Below, one piece after another: positions 7,977-17,232 of a stretch of 64,000 nucleotides of DNA. A model generated the notes under the pieces. It did no database searches and was not told where the DNA came from. It was given only the letters and a program-made list of their open reading frames with translations. Positions within the stretch are counted from its first letter, which is position 1. The number at the start of each line of letters is the position of its first letter. The stretch is from Chloroflexota bacterium (lineage in GTDB: Bacteria > Chloroflexota > Dormibacteria > Dormibacterales > Dormibacteraceae), in contig VBIW01000037.1 in NCBI GenBank assembly GCA_005880915.1, forward strand, positions 1 to 64,000, read 5' to 3'. Made by a program: the position numbers and the translations under genes.

Positions 7977-9494
7977 TTGCAATCTCACGGCTCACTGGCC
8001 GAAATCCCCCTTCGCTCGCTTCTTGAATCCGCTCAGGGAGAGCGGTCCACAGGTACGCTTATCGTCCGGGATGGGAACGGGCAGTCAGCCTCGCTCTACT
8101 TCCTGTTCGGACATCTGTTTCATGCCCAGGGCGACGGAAAGTCGGGCGACGAGGCGGTTGTCAGCGCCCTCCATTGGACCAGGGGCGATTTCGAGTTCGA
8201 CGCGAAGGCCAAGCTCCCCGCGGACGAGACCGTCAAAGCCGGCATCCCTGAGCTGGTCCATGCCGCGGAGGCGGCTCCGAAAGCGGCTCCCGCCGAGCCG
8301 AAGCCAGAACCCCAGGTCGAGGCACCACAGCCCAGAAGTGAGAGGAACGATCATGCTGAACCGGAAAGAAAGGTGGAAGCCCCCCAGCCGAGACGTGGCG
8401 TGAAGCATCGCCCGCAGCCGAAGCACGGCCGCGAGCCGATCCCGGTGCCCGCTGGACAGATCCTATATGACTCGCTGAAGACGTCCTTCGTCGACTTCCC
8501 GCGCCTCCTCACCACGCTGGAGCGCGAGGGCTACACGGGATACGTCCGGCTGCTGACCGACGATGCTTCAGGCCTGATTCTTTTCCGGGAAGGCTCAGCG
8601 CTCGAGTGCCTGTACGACGGCGCGGCCGACGTGGGGAGCCTGGTCCTCGGCAAGCAGGCCCTTCAGGAGTTCAACGACGACGTGACCGCTGGGCATGGCG
8701 TGCTCGACGTCGTCGGGCTCTCACCAGAGCTGATCGACGGCCTCTACGAGCTGACTGTGTCCAGACCGATGTACACCGAGCTGTACGCCGGCTGGGTCGA
8801 CATGAAGGCGCTGCTGAACTTCCTCAGCGAACGCAAGCTCAGCGGGAGCGTGATGATTCGCTCGGCCGCGGGGACTGGCGTCATCATCCTTGCCGGCGGA
8901 GAGCTCGCCGGCGCCTACACGAGCGAGTCGCGCGACATCTCGGACAAGCCCGACCGCGCGCTGGCGCTGTGCGACGACCCCAATGCGATGATCGAGGTCA
9001 AGTCGGCCGATCCAGCGAAGCACCCGCCGCTCGACGTCGAGGAGATCGTGGTCGGGCAGAGGACGCGGCAGGGCCAGTCTTCGGTGGCAGCGCCACCGGC
9101 GCCTGAGCCGGTCGCGCCGACGATCGCGACGATGCCGGTCATGCCTGCGGAACCACCCACCGCGCAGATCCCGACCAGCTCTTTCTCCTCCGGCTTCGCC
9201 CAGCCTTCGGCCGTGCCGACACAGGTCGCGCCAACCACCCCGCCGCGTTCCGGCGGCGGTGGGCCTCAGCTGGATTGGGCCGCGATCACGGCCGAGCTGC
9301 AAGCGATGGCAGAGGACGCCCTCGGCAACCGGGCGCGCAAGGTGAAGGACATCCTTGGGGCGGCGGATCCGTCCCTCGCCGGAATCGAGGCCGCGATCGA
9401 CCAGATACCCAGCATCTCGCTGCTGTTTGTCGATTCTTCGCGCCTCGAACAGCTGGCGCAAGAGATGAGGGCGCGCCTCAAGTCCCACCTCTAG
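7977..9494 (+). CDS. DUF4388-type domain protein
   Basis: GSLAEIPLRSLLESAQGERSTGTLIVRDGNGQSASLYFLFGHLFHAQ; TTG start with SD caggagaa. Confidence 0.75.
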   Translation: MQSHGSLAEIPLRSLLESAQGERSTGTLIVRDGNGQSASLYFLFGHLFHAQGDGKSGDEAVVSALHWTRGDFEFDAKAKLPADETVKAGIPELVHAAEAAPKAAPAEPKPEPQVEAPQPRSERNDHAEPERKVEAPQPRRGVKHRPQPKHGREPIPVPAGQILYDSLKTSFVDFPRLLTTLEREGYTGYVRLLTDDASGLILFREGSALECLYDGAADVGSLVLGKQALQEFNDDVTAGHGVLDVVGLSPELIDGLYELTVSRPMYTELYAGWVDMKALLNFLSERKLSGSVMIRSAAGTGVIILAGGELAGAYTSESRDISDKPDRALALCDDPNAMIEVKSADPAKHPPLDVEEIVVGQRTRQGQSSVAAPPAPEPVAPTIATMPVMPAEPPTAQIPTSSFSSGFAQPSAVPTQVAPTTPPRSGGGGPQLDWAAITAELQAMAEDALGNRARKVKDILGAADPSLAGIEAAIDQIPSISLLFVDSSRLEQLAQEMRARLKSHL

Positions 9495-9500
9495 GGGCCG

Positions 9501-11210
9501 GTGTACACCCTTAACAGGGTGGGTTGGCGCTTGCTCCTCTCCAAGCTAGGCTGGGCTTCGGCTGGTTCGGCTCGGGGGAGGGGGCCGTCGGGAGAGGGAG
9601 GGCCCAGCAAGAAGTTCGCCGTTCTGGCGGCCGGTGCCATCTGCTCGAGCTTGGCCCTCACGGCGTGCGGCAGCGATCCACCGCAGATCGTGGACTACTC
9701 CCCCCAACGCAACTCGGTCGACGTGTCGACCGCCGCCCCGCTTCGCATCACCTTCGACCACGACGTTGACCAGGCATCGGTGGCGAGCCGCCTCCACCTC
9801 GCCCCGGCGACGACGGGCTCCACGCAGTGGCTGAACGGGCACCAGCTCGTCTACTACCACCCAACGCTGCGCACCAGCACGACCTATGACGTCATCCTCG
9901 AGTCGGGCTATCACGACCGCGCCGGCAACGTTTACACGCTGCGCCACCATTGGTCGTTCACGACAGAAGGACCGCCTGCCCTGGCAGGCTCGGCACCGGC
10001 GAACGGTGAAGGCAGCGTGGATCCGTCCGCCTACCTCAGCCTCGATTTCACGCGGGCCATGGACGCCTCAAGCCTCAAGAGCGCGCTCGCGATCAACCCC
10101 AACGTCCCCTTTGACGTCCGCCTCGATCCCGCGGACAACCGTCGCGCGATCATCTCGCCCTCTCAGCTTCTCGCGGCCAACACCGACTATCAGGTGCTGC
10201 TCAACACCTCAGCCCTCGACATCGATGGCAATCAGCTCGGTCGCGACCAGACCGTTAAATTCACCACCGGACAGCTCCAACCCCTGCGCCACTGGATCGC
10301 ATTCGCCACGGACGGCGTCGACGGTTCTCCAGGCGGAGTGTGGATCGTCAACGAGTCGGCGTTCCCGCGCCAGCTCTTTGACGCCAGTGCCGTCCGCACC
10401 TTCAGCTGGTCTCCGAACGGCGATGCGCTGTTGATCGAGGACCAGAAGGAGACGTGGTGGCAGTACAGCCCAGGGGGCAGCACCGCACGCATGAGCTTCA
10501 AAGGGCCATGGGCCGCCGCTCTTGCTGCAGGGATGGGATACGTCTACATCGACGATGCCGGAGCGCTCCACCGGCAGGGGGCCACTGGATCCGATGATGT
10601 GATATCGAGCGACGTCGCCGAGGCCGCGGTCGCGCCGAACGGCCTTCGCGTGGCGTTCATCCATTCTGCCTCCGACCCCAACGCGATCTGGGGTTACGAC
10701 GTCGGGCTGCGAGCGCGCTACCAGCTGGTGCTCGACTCAGCGCCGGTCAGTGCTCTGGCGTGGGATCCCGGGGGCAAGCGGATCGCGTACGTGCGCCAAG
10801 ACGTGACGGGCATGAGCCTTCGCCTCCGCAGCCTGACCGGGGCCGCCGCGACGACGACCCTGACCGGCGGCGACATCGTCGGCCGGCCGGCGTGGCTGCC
10901 CGACGCTACCCATCTCGTCTTCTCGGCCACGATCTCGAACTCGAAGGCCACCGGTGTGCTGCACAAAGCGTTCGTCCTCAACGTGGCCTCGCCCCCGGCG
11001 GCGCTCAGCCCTGCGTCAGGCCTGCCGTCAGATCCGACGATCGACGTGACGTCGCCGGTGTCCTCGCCAGATGGTCATCAAATCGCGTTTCTGAGTGGCG
11101 ACCAGGTCTGGCTGATGAACGCCGACGGCACCAGGCCGACGGCCCTGACAAAGCAGGACCCGGCGTCCTTTCCCTACTCCTGTCGCGCGCTGGCGTGGAC
11201 GCGGAGCTGA
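9501..11210 (+). CDS. Lipoprotein with bacterial Ig-like domains and TolB-like WD40 repeats
   Basis: Lipobox-like SSLALTAC; PPQIVDYSPQRNSVDVSTAAPLRITFDHDVD; C-terminal PD40/TolB-like repeats. Exact start uncertain. Confidence 0.75.
   Translation: MYTLNRVGWRLLLSKLGWASAGSARGRGPSGEGGPSKKFAVLAAGAICSSLALTACGSDPPQIVDYSPQRNSVDVSTAAPLRITFDHDVDQASVASRLHLAPATTGSTQWLNGHQLVYYHPTLRTSTTYDVILESGYHDRAGNVYTLRHHWSFTTEGPPALAGSAPANGEGSVDPSAYLSLDFTRAMDASSLKSALAINPNVPFDVRLDPADNRRAIISPSQLLAANTDYQVLLNTSALDIDGNQLGRDQTVKFTTGQLQPLRHWIAFATDGVDGSPGGVWIVNESAFPRQLFDASAVRTFSWSPNGDALLIEDQKETWWQYSPGGSTARMSFKGPWAAALAAGMGYVYIDDAGALHRQGATGSDDVISSDVAEAAVAPNGLRVAFIHSASDPNAIWGYDVGLRARYQLVLDSAPVSALAWDPGGKRIAYVRQDVTGMSLRLRSLTGAAATTTLTGGDIVGRPAWLPDATHLVFSATISNSKATGVLHKAFVLNVASPPAALSPASGLPSDPTIDVTSPVSSPDGHQIAFLSGDQVWLMNADGTRPTALTKQDPASFPYSCRALAWTRS
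9569..9605. repeat. GC-rich element, copy 1
   Basis: ggctcgggggagggggccgtcgggagagggagggccc; about 86% identical by eye to 55293-55328. Confidence 0.7.
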
Positions 11211-12460
11211 GCCCGCTCGACGACGTCTTCGAAGAGCTCCTGCAGCCTGTCCGCGGTGCGCGTCCACGAGTAGCGCTGGGCGAGCAGCCGTCCCCGGCGG
11301 CCCATCTGCTGCGCAAGGTCAGGGCTGTTCAGCAGGCGCCCGATCCGTTCCGCATAAGTCGCGGGGTCGTGACTGTCGATCAGGTAACCGCTGACCTCAT
11401 CTCGCACCACCGAACGCAGACCCGCCACGCCTGAGCCCACGACCGGGCACCCGCACGCCTGTGCCTCGAGTCCAACCAGGCCGAAAGATTCGCTGTAAGA
11501 AGGCATCACACACACGTCCGCCGCCGAATAGAAGAACGGCAGCTCGTGGTGGGCGACCGAGCCCAGGAAGTCGACCCGCTCGCGCACCCCAACCGCCGAC
11601 GCGACTGCCTTCAGCCGTTCCTTCTCGCTCTCATCGCCGTCCTTGCTGTCCTCGCCGAGGATCAGCAGGCGGAGGTCGTCATGCGCGCGGTCGCTGAGCA
11701 GCGCGAGGGCGCGAATCGCAACCTCGACACCCTTAAGCCTCTCGAGCCGGCCCACAAAGAGCAGCAGTCGACCGGCGCCGTATCCGATTTTGCGGCGAGC
11801 CTCGGCTCGATCGATCGGCTGGAACATCGAGAGGTCGACGCCAGGCGGGACGACGAAGACTCGAGCCGGGTCGGCGCCGTACGCCTGGACCAGCTCGGCG
11901 CTCTCGTCGTTCGTCGACGTGATCAAGAGGTCCGCCTGCTGCGCGATCTCGCTCTCCACCCTGATGCGAAGCTCAGGCTCGGGACGAGCCCCCTCGGCAA
12001 GCGTCCGGTTTTTGACCAGGCCGAGCGTGTGCGCAACGTGTGCCCAACCGGCGGCCAGCCGCGGCCGCATGACACATGCGACCTCGCCGGACAGCCAGTA
12101 GTGGGAGAAGACGAGGTCGTAGCTCACGCCCTCGCGCGCCGCGAACTCCAGGATTCCCTTCGCAAATGCAGGGACCTGGCCATAGAGAGCGTACTTGTCC
12201 ACGCCGGCACCAATCGGCAGATAGATGACTCGCGAGAGTGCGGCCAACGACTCCGTATTGGGATCGTCCGAGGACTGCCGGCGCGTGAACACGTCAGTCG
12301 CGATGCCGCGGTCGCTGAACGCACTGCAGATCTCGTGGACGTACACGTTCAGGCCGCCGTTGGCGTTGTTGCCCAAAGACGCGGTGGGCGAGGTGTGCAT
12401 GGATATGACCGCGATCCGCGGTGCGGTGCGGCCGCCGATAGGTCCGGTTTCCTCAGCCAC
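11174..12460 (-). CDS. Glycosyltransferase family 4 (MshA / sucrose-phosphate-synthase-like)
   Basis: ISMHTSPTASLGNNANGGLNVYVHEICSAFSDRGIATDVFTRR; VPPGVDLSMF; FVGRLERLKGVEVAI; MPSYSESFGLVGLEAQACGCPVV. GTG 12460 preferred over ORF-track start. Confidence 0.93.
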   Translation of the reverse strand: MAEETGPIGGRTAPRIAVISMHTSPTASLGNNANGGLNVYVHEICSAFSDRGIATDVFTRRQSSDDPNTESLAALSRVIYLPIGAGVDKYALYGQVPAFAKGILEFAAREGVSYDLVFSHYWLSGEVACVMRPRLAAGWAHVAHTLGLVKNRTLAEGARPEPELRIRVESEIAQQADLLITSTNDESAELVQAYGADPARVFVVPPGVDLSMFQPIDRAEARRKIGYGAGRLLLFVGRLERLKGVEVAIRALALLSDRAHDDLRLLILGEDSKDGDESEKERLKAVASAVGVRERVDFLGSVAHHELPFFYSAADVCVMPSYSESFGLVGLEAQACGCPVVGSGVAGLRSVVRDEVSGYLIDSHDPATYAERIGRLLNSPDLAQQMGRRGRLLAQRYSWTRTADRLQELFEDVVERAQLRVHASARQE

Positions 12461-12614
12461 GATAGGCCGATCTCGAGTCAAGCCAGCGTCTGGAAACGCA
12501 GCAGAAGCCGGAGCCGGAGACCGGCGAGCAAGAACCCATAACTGGTAAAACCTACGACGCTCGGCCGTATTCCCGCCCAACGCTGGGAACGGGGCTGGAT
12601 ATGATTTGGCCTGA

Positions 12615-13166
12615 ATGCGGGTGAGCAGAGGCCTTCTCCTGGCGGTCGGGATTCCAGCCTTCTTCATCCTGACCGGCATCTCGACGCTGGCCGACACCTC
12701 GCCCTCGCCGGGCAGCTCGGCGAGCGGCGCGACGGCGCTCCCTGGCGACCCGCAGAAGGGTGCAACCCTGTACGCCCAGAACTGCACGCAGTGCCACGGC
12801 GCGAGCATGGAGGGCGGCATCGGCGCGGTCCTCAACCCGATCGAGAAGCTGCCTGGCGTGTCGAACCCGCTCGACCCGGCCTTCCTGATCGAAGTCATCA
12901 CCAACGGACGGACGGACGGTAATCGAAAGATGCCGGCGAAAGGTGGGAACACCGCGCTGACCGAACAGGACGTCAGGGACCTCGCCGCCTACATCATTCA
13001 GCAGAACCGCACACAGATCGGCGGCGCCCTGTCTCCGGGCGAGCTCGCCAAGCGCACGATCCTGTGGGTCTCCGTCGCGATCATCGCGATGGGTTTCATC
13101 ACCTACCTGCTGGCCACGTACAACATGCGCTGGATCGCGCGCCGCGCCGCAGCGCGACGCAAGTAA
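12615..13166 (+). CDS. c-type cytochrome, membrane-anchored
   Basis: N-terminal signal, CTQCH haem motif, distal MPAKGG, C-terminal TM helix. Confidence 0.9.
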   Translation: MRVSRGLLLAVGIPAFFILTGISTLADTSPSPGSSASGATALPGDPQKGATLYAQNCTQCHGASMEGGIGAVLNPIEKLPGVSNPLDPAFLIEVITNGRTDGNRKMPAKGGNTALTEQDVRDLAAYIIQQNRTQIGGALSPGELAKRTILWVSVAIIAMGFITYLLATYNMRWIARRAAARRK

Positions 13167-14377
13167 CACAAGAGGCGTCCGGCTCGCCGCAGCACGCCCC
13201 GCCTCTTCATCCGACACCGGCGGGGGGCTCGCCACGGATCCTGATCCTGTTCAGCGACACCGGTGGCGGCCACCGCGCGGCAGCGCGCGCACTCACCGAC
13301 GCGCTCAAGGCCCTCGACCCCACATGCGTGATCACTGTCGCGGACCCGCTGATCGGCCAGGGGCCGACCATCACTCGCCGGCTCGCGGCGCTGTATTCGC
13401 CGATGATCCGCCGCTCGCGCGCCGCGTGGGGAGCGCTGTATCACACGAGCAACACTCAGGCCACCTTCGCCGCGATTCGCGCCATATTCGGGCCCGGGGT
13501 GCGCAAGGTCGTGCTTCATCTGTTGAAGCAGCACGACCCTGACGTCGTGCTGTCGGTCCACCCGCTCCTCAACCATGTTGCGCATCAGGCCATCCGGCGC
13601 AGCGGACGCCCGCGAGCGCTGATGACGGTGATCACCGACCTCGTGGACTTTCACCGAGGGTGGACGTTCAGCCAGGCGGACCTCGTGATAGCGCCGACCG
13701 AGCGCGCGCGCAAGGTCGCCTTGCGCCGGCGCGTCCCCGCCGACCGGGTCAAGCTGTTGGGCCTGCCTGTCGACCTGCGCTTCCGTCCGCCCGCCCCGGG
13801 TGAGAAGCAGGCGCTCCGCCGCCGATTCGGGCTCGACGAAGACCGATTCACAGTCCTGGTGATGGGAGGGGCGGCTGGGGTCGGGCATCTCGCGGCGCAG
13901 GTCCGTGAGCTGGCCCAGGAGCCGCATCCCTGGCAGCTTGCCGTCGTGTGTGGTCGAAACGAAAAGCTGCGGCGGCGGCTCTATGAGCTCGAGGCCTCCA
14001 CGCCCATGCTCGTGTTCGGGTTCGTCGACTACATGCCGGAGCTGATGCGCGCGTGTGACCTGGTGGTCACCAAGGCGGGACCCGGCGCGATCGCCGAGGC
14101 CCTCGCCACCGGCCTGCCGCTCGTGATCACGGGATTCTTGCCGGGCCAGGAGTCGCCCAACGTCGACTTCGTCGTCGAATCCGGGATCGGCGCGTTTGCG
14201 CCGAAAGAGTCAGAGCTTCTCGACGAGGTGCGCGTGTTGGCCGAAGGCGGACCGACATGGCGCGAGATGTCCCGCAAAGCCGACGAGCTCGCGCATCCTT
14301 ACGCTTCTTCGGACATCGCCCGCGAGTGCCTGCTGCTGGCCGCGCGCTACAGGGCGTCGGCGCAGGCGAGTCGGTAA
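13064..14377 (+). CDS. MGDG synthase-like glycosyltransferase (GT28-type)
   Basis: ILILFSDTGGGHRAAARALTDAL...VITDLVDFHRGW...VMGGAAGVG...VTKAGPGAIAEALATGLPLVI; only canonical in-frame start overlaps the cytochrome gene by 103 nt. Confidence 0.85.
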   Translation: MGLRRDHRDGFHHLPAGHVQHALDRAPRRSATQVTQEASGSPQHAPPLHPTPAGGSPRILILFSDTGGGHRAAARALTDALKALDPTCVITVADPLIGQGPTITRRLAALYSPMIRRSRAAWGALYHTSNTQATFAAIRAIFGPGVRKVVLHLLKQHDPDVVLSVHPLLNHVAHQAIRRSGRPRALMTVITDLVDFHRGWTFSQADLVIAPTERARKVALRRRVPADRVKLLGLPVDLRFRPPAPGEKQALRRRFGLDEDRFTVLVMGGAAGVGHLAAQVRELAQEPHPWQLAVVCGRNEKLRRRLYELEASTPMLVFGFVDYMPELMRACDLVVTKAGPGAIAEALATGLPLVITGFLPGQESPNVDFVVESGIGAFAPKESELLDEVRVLAEGGPTWREMSRKADELAHPYASSDIARECLLLAARYRASAQASR

Positions 14378-16938
14378 GGGCACAACCGGCAGCGACGCCG
14401 CTCCGGTCTCGTTTCGAAATGTCCGGCCCTGATCCCCTCGGCCACCTCGGTGCCCTCCACCTCGGCGTGGTGCATGAGGTCAGCGACCTTCTCCACCCGC
14501 GCCGACTCGCCCGACGCCAGGTAGACGACTTCCAGCTCGACCGGTTCGAGCTTCATGGCCGAGGTCGCACCCAGCGCATAGAGGGCCACCTGCAGGTCGC
14601 GGCGGCGCCGCGCGATGGGACGGCCGCTTTTGTAATCGATGATCCGCCATCCATCGGCCGTGCGGTCGATGCGGTCGATCACACCTCGCAGGTTCCAGCC
14701 GTCGACTGCCATAGCGAAAGGCTGCTCCAGGAATGCCGGCACCACCTCGAATCCACCGCCGGCCCGATAGGCCTCGAGCTCGGCTGCGCCGTTGCGCTTG
14801 AATGCGGGCGCCCGCCGCGGGTCGGGAAATGCCGTCTTGCTCCACACGTCGGTGTGGATAGACCTCAGTCGCGACGCGCTGACCGGCTTGCCCTCTCGCC
14901 TCAGCTCGCCGGCTTTGCGCAGCACCTCATGCAGGATCACGCCGTGGACAGCCTCCGCGCTCTGGATCGCGGGCAACCGTTCGACGTGGCGGTACCAGTA
15001 CTGCCGCGGACAATCCCGGTAAGCGGTGATCGCGCTGTAGGACAGATGGATTTCGCCGGCGTGCCCGTCGACCACGACCTGGGGCAGCGACTTGGGCGAC
15101 GCCGCGACCTCCGTCTCGACAATGGTGCGAGGTCCAGCGGCGCGCACCTCGTCCAGGAAGCGTGAGTCCCTCCATCGCCTTCCGCCTTCGTAGTGGGACG
15201 CCCGCGTCAGGTAAAGGCGCCCTCGTGCGCGCGTCATCGCCACGTAGAGCAGACGGCGCTCCTCCGCAACCACGTCCTCGCGGCCGCGCACAAGTGGCTC
15301 CAGCACTGATGCGGGCAGCTCGAACCGAGGCGAGCGGCCGGACTGCGGGAGCCGGCCCTCCACCAACGAAGGGACGAAAACGACATCGAACTCGAGGCCC
15401 TTCGACTGATGGATCGTCATGACCTGAATGGCATCAGCGGCGTCGATGGACGCGGGCTCCTCGTCTTCGCCGGAGAGAAGGACCAGATCGAGGTGGCGCA
15501 TGTAGGCCTCGAGCGAGTGGTCCGGCGACAGCTCGCAGAATTCAGCGATGTTTTCGGCGAACCGGCTCACGTTGGCCGTGGCGTCCGGCCACGCCGCCAG
15601 ATAACCGGACTGTTCCATCAGCTCGAAGAAGAGGTCACGCACGTCGACCTGCCGGGCCAGCACCGCGATGCGCTCGAGCAGCGGCTGAGATGCGGCCGCC
15701 GCGGGCCGCGCCAGCGCGACGAGATCGCCGGGATCGCGAATCACCCGGAGCATCGCGATCATGTCCCGGATCTCGGGACGGTCGTGGAATCCGTGGCCCC
15801 CGATGACCACATGAGGTAGTCCATGCGCTGCAAGTGCTGTCGCGATCGGTCGCGCGATCGCATTGGTTCGGCACAGCACGGCGATCGAGGAAGGCCGTGT
15901 TCCGGACTCGAGGAGTCGCTCGGATTCCCGCGCGATCGCCTCCGCCTCGGACAAACCGTCCTCACAGCGCCACAGCTGCACCGCCGCCCCGCCCGCGCCG
16001 GAGCGAAGGTGCTTCGACAGTCGGTCGGGGTTGTGGTCGATCAGCGTGGCGGCGGCGGAGACGATCGGCCGCGAGCTTCTCCGGTTGCGCCCCAACGTAA
16101 TGGTGCTGGCCGCGGGAAAGCTGTGCAGGAATCTCTCGAGGCTGGCCCGGGAGGCGCCCCGAAAACGGTAGATCGACTGGTCGTCGTCGCCGACGACGAA
16201 TGGATCGCCTCCCCGCGCCACCAGCTCGACCAGACGCTCCTGAGCCAGGTTCAGGTCCTGGTACTCGTCGACCAGCACGAACGGGTAGCGGGCCGAGTAG
16301 CCCCGGCGCAACGCGGGATTCTTCTCCAGAAGGCGGACCGCGAGCAGGAGCAGATCGTCGAAGTCGAGGAATCCCTGTTGGCGGCATTCGCTTTCGTAGG
16401 CTCGGAAGAGCTTGATGCAGGCTCGCATGAGCTCGGCACGCTCCTTGTCATCCGTGGACGTGGCCCATGACTCCAGCCGCTCGAGCGGTACCAGCTCCTG
16501 TTTCATGCGCTCGAGCATCTGAAGCGCCGGGCCGACCAGGTCGTCCGGGCGCTCGTCTCCAGTCAGTGCGGCGTCGCCGATGCTCCACATCAGCTCCCGG
16601 GCCAGGATCCACCGATCCGCGCCCATCAGGATCCGAAAGCCGGCGGGCACACCAACCGCTTCGCCGTCCTCACGCAGCCAACCAAGCGCCATCGAGTGGA
16701 CGGTCCCGACCGCGGGCGCCTGGGCGTCGATCAGGTCTTCGATGCGCTCGCGCATCTCGCGTGCGGCGCGCTCGGTGAAAGTCATGACGAGGATCGAGGC
16801 AGGCGAGATGCCGCTTGCAACCAGGCGCCGGAACCGCTCCGCAATGACCGCAGTCTTGCCAGTACCTGCCCCCGCCACGACGCGGACCGCCCCCGCCCCG
16901 AGCGCCGCCGCCTGTTGCTGCTCCCGACCGAGATTCAT
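14347..16938 (-). CDS. UvrD/Rep-type helicase fused to PD-(D/E)XK nuclease with C-terminal Cys cluster
   Basis: VVAGAGTGKTAVIAERF, VLVDEYQDLN, DDDQSIYRFRGA, MTIHQSKGLEFD, YVAMTRARGRLYLTRA; GVIDRIDR...IIDYKSGRP; CPRQY...CRLCPYRLAC. ATG 16938. Confidence 0.92.
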   Translation of the reverse strand: MNLGREQQQAAALGAGAVRVVAGAGTGKTAVIAERFRRLVASGISPASILVMTFTERAAREMRERIEDLIDAQAPAVGTVHSMALGWLREDGEAVGVPAGFRILMGADRWILARELMWSIGDAALTGDERPDDLVGPALQMLERMKQELVPLERLESWATSTDDKERAELMRACIKLFRAYESECRQQGFLDFDDLLLLAVRLLEKNPALRRGYSARYPFVLVDEYQDLNLAQERLVELVARGGDPFVVGDDDQSIYRFRGASRASLERFLHSFPAASTITLGRNRRSSRPIVSAAATLIDHNPDRLSKHLRSGAGGAAVQLWRCEDGLSEAEAIARESERLLESGTRPSSIAVLCRTNAIARPIATALAAHGLPHVVIGGHGFHDRPEIRDMIAMLRVIRDPGDLVALARPAAAASQPLLERIAVLARQVDVRDLFFELMEQSGYLAAWPDATANVSRFAENIAEFCELSPDHSLEAYMRHLDLVLLSGEDEEPASIDAADAIQVMTIHQSKGLEFDVVFVPSLVEGRLPQSGRSPRFELPASVLEPLVRGREDVVAEERRLLYVAMTRARGRLYLTRASHYEGGRRWRDSRFLDEVRAAGPRTIVETEVAASPKSLPQVVVDGHAGEIHLSYSAITAYRDCPRQYWYRHVERLPAIQSAEAVHGVILHEVLRKAGELRREGKPVSASRLRSIHTDVWSKTAFPDPRRAPAFKRNGAAELEAYRAGGGFEVVPAFLEQPFAMAVDGWNLRGVIDRIDRTADGWRIIDYKSGRPIARRRRDLQVALYALGATSAMKLEPVELEVVYLASGESARVEKVADLMHHAEVEGTEVAEGIRAGHFETRPERRRCRLCPYRLACADAL

Positions 16939-17231
16939 GTGAGGGTTGTTCGGCCGATGCGGACGCGGAGCGTGCGCACCTTGCGGCCGAGGTCGGGCCG
17001 GTTCAGCCGGGCAAGGATGGTCTCCGCATCGAGCCGGAGCTGATGGGCGAGGGCCGGGCTCGGCGTGGTCACCAGGAGCGTGCCGGAGCGGAGCTCGACC
17101 TCGTCGCACAAACCCGCGACGTCGGGACCCATGAGGGTCTTGAAAGCGGCGGCCACCTGGCCGCCCAGGAGGCGCGCCCCGCCGGGCTGCCGGCGGACGA
17201 TCCTGGGCAGGATATTGCCCAGCTTATCCAC
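16935..17231 (-). CDS. DUF721 / DciA-like protein
   Basis: Small protein next to recF with DUF721-like LRSGTLLVTTPSPALAHQLRLDAETILARLN; GTG start. Confidence 0.75.
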   Translation of the reverse strand: MDKLGNILPRIVRRQPGGARLLGGQVAAAFKTLMGPDVAGLCDEVELRSGTLLVTTPSPALAHQLRLDAETILARLNRPDLGRKVRTLRVRIGRTTLT

Positions 17232-17232
17232 A
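17224..17232 (-). promoter_or_regulatory. Perfect DnaA box (TGTGGATAA on minus strand)
   Basis: ttatccaca at 17224-17232. Confidence 0.8.

Noticed and set aside
6904-8403. 499-aa plus-strand ORF
   Set aside because: Overlaps FemAB-like and phosphatase genes on the minus strand and the DUF4388 gene in another frame; Arg/Pro-rich shadow ORF typical of high GC.
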